Positions 13,427-13,872 of a DNA stretch of 13,872 nucleotides are shown one piece after another. Source of the stretch: Sulfurimonas sp. (GTDB taxonomy: Bacteria; Campylobacterota; Campylobacteria; Campylobacterales; Sulfurimonadaceae). Below the pieces are notes generated by a model. That model had not been told where the DNA came from. It did not search any database and saw nothing but the letters and a program-made list of their open reading frames with translations. The stretch spans positions 1 to 13,872 of the forward strand of contig WFPU01000286.1 in NCBI GenBank assembly GCA_015487435.1, written 5' to 3'. Each line of letters starts with the position of its first letter. Position 1 is the stretch's first letter. A program made the translations under genes and the position numbers.

Positions 13427-13872
13427 ATGAATCTAAATATAGTAACATACCCAAATAAAATTTTAAAACAAAAATCACAAGATGTTGAAAAGTTTGATGA
13501 TGAACTTCATAAGCTTCTTGATAGTATGTACTCTTTGATGATGGATACAAATGGTATAGGTCTTGCAGCTATTCAAGTAGCAATAGCCAAAAAGGTTCTT
13601 ATACTAAATATTCCAGATGAAGAGGGCAAACAGTGCGATGCTAATCTCATAGAGATGATAAACCCTGTTGTAACATCTAAAAGTGGTAATACTACATATC
13701 AAGAGGGCTGCTTAAGTGTACCTACATTTTATGAAGATATAGATAGATATGAGTTTATAAATGTTAATTTTCAAGATAGAGATGGGAATACTAAGAGATT
13801 AGAAGCTGATGGTCTTCTATCAATAGCGATACAACATGAAATGGATCACCTAGAGGGGATACTATTTATAGA
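13427..13872 (+). CDS. def: Peptide deformylase, cut by the right edge
   Basis: Deformylase removes the N-formyl group from nascent proteins, next to trigger factor at the exit tunnel. The 148 complete codons present contain all three metal and catalytic motifs: GIGLAAIQV (43-51), EGCLSVP (93-99, metal ligand Cys95), and QHEMDHLEG (136-144, ligands His137 and His141, catalytic Glu138). Only the C-terminal tail (roughly 20-30 residues by family length) lies beyond the window. It starts 15 bases after the GGDEF-like gene. No strong ribosome site is visible before ATG 13427, so coupling or a weak A-rich site is likely. Confidence 0.95.
   Translation, partial: MNLNIVTYPNKILKQKSQDVEKFDDELHKLLDSMYSLMMDTNGIGLAAIQVAIAKKVLILNIPDEEGKQCDANLIEMINPVVTSKSGNTTYQEGCLSVPTFYEDIDRYEFINVNFQDRDGNTKRLEADGLLSIAIQHEMDHLEGILFI

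Noticed and set aside
1..13872. A defence system, prophage or biosynthetic gene cluster
   Set aside because: Apart from the degenerate or unknown genes described, every gene is a recognisable housekeeping or envelope gene; no nuclease, helicase, toxin, integrase or assembly-line enzyme is visible.

Overview
The window looks like chromosomal DNA from a Campylobacterota (Epsilonproteobacteria) bacterium, most likely a Sulfurimonas-like sulfur or hydrogen oxidiser. This is inferred from the strongly AT-rich sequence with TATAAT/TAAAAT -10 boxes, the tig-clpP-def order with a GGDEF-like gene inserted, the very short SpeE-like gene beside coaE and dapF, and the protein sequences themselves. The genus is my judgement from memory and was not tested by a search.

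Layout: (1) Positions 1-126 (minus) hold the 5'-truncated end of a ShlB/FhaC-type two-partner-secretion translocator. (2) 260-1492 is an OmpP1/FadL outer-membrane channel with its own promoter and terminator. (3) After a repeat-filled gap, 1795-3626 encodes two exported proteins with overlapping ends: a periplasmic protein with two DUF302-like segments and a lipoprotein. (4) 3718-4929 (minus) is a small DUF2892 membrane protein followed by purM. (5) 5035-6937 (plus) is a tight operon of a degenerate SpeE-like protein, coaE and dapF. (6) 7035-8449 (minus) is rpsT then prfA. (7) 8580 to the right edge (plus) is glmM-lspA-tig-clpP-degenerate GGDEF-def, with def cut by the window end.

Most of the window is housekeeping: purine synthesis, CoA, diaminopimelate and amino-sugar precursors for the wall, lipoprotein maturation, translation termination, ribosome assembly, and the nascent-chain set of trigger factor, ClpP and deformylase. 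The unusual parts are the exported DUF302-like pair, a SpeE-like protein lacking its cofactor and catalytic motifs, a GGDEF protein lacking its active site inside the protein-quality-control operon, and a modular palindromic repeat family. Those repeats lie in both convergent gene junctions and upstream of the DUF302-like gene.

I see no rRNA, tRNA, CRISPR array, phage or transposase gene. I do not see a clear new multi-gene defence or metabolic system. The best candidates for something undescribed are the DUF302-like pair, the two-module repeat, and the degenerate GGDEF protein placed between clpP and def.
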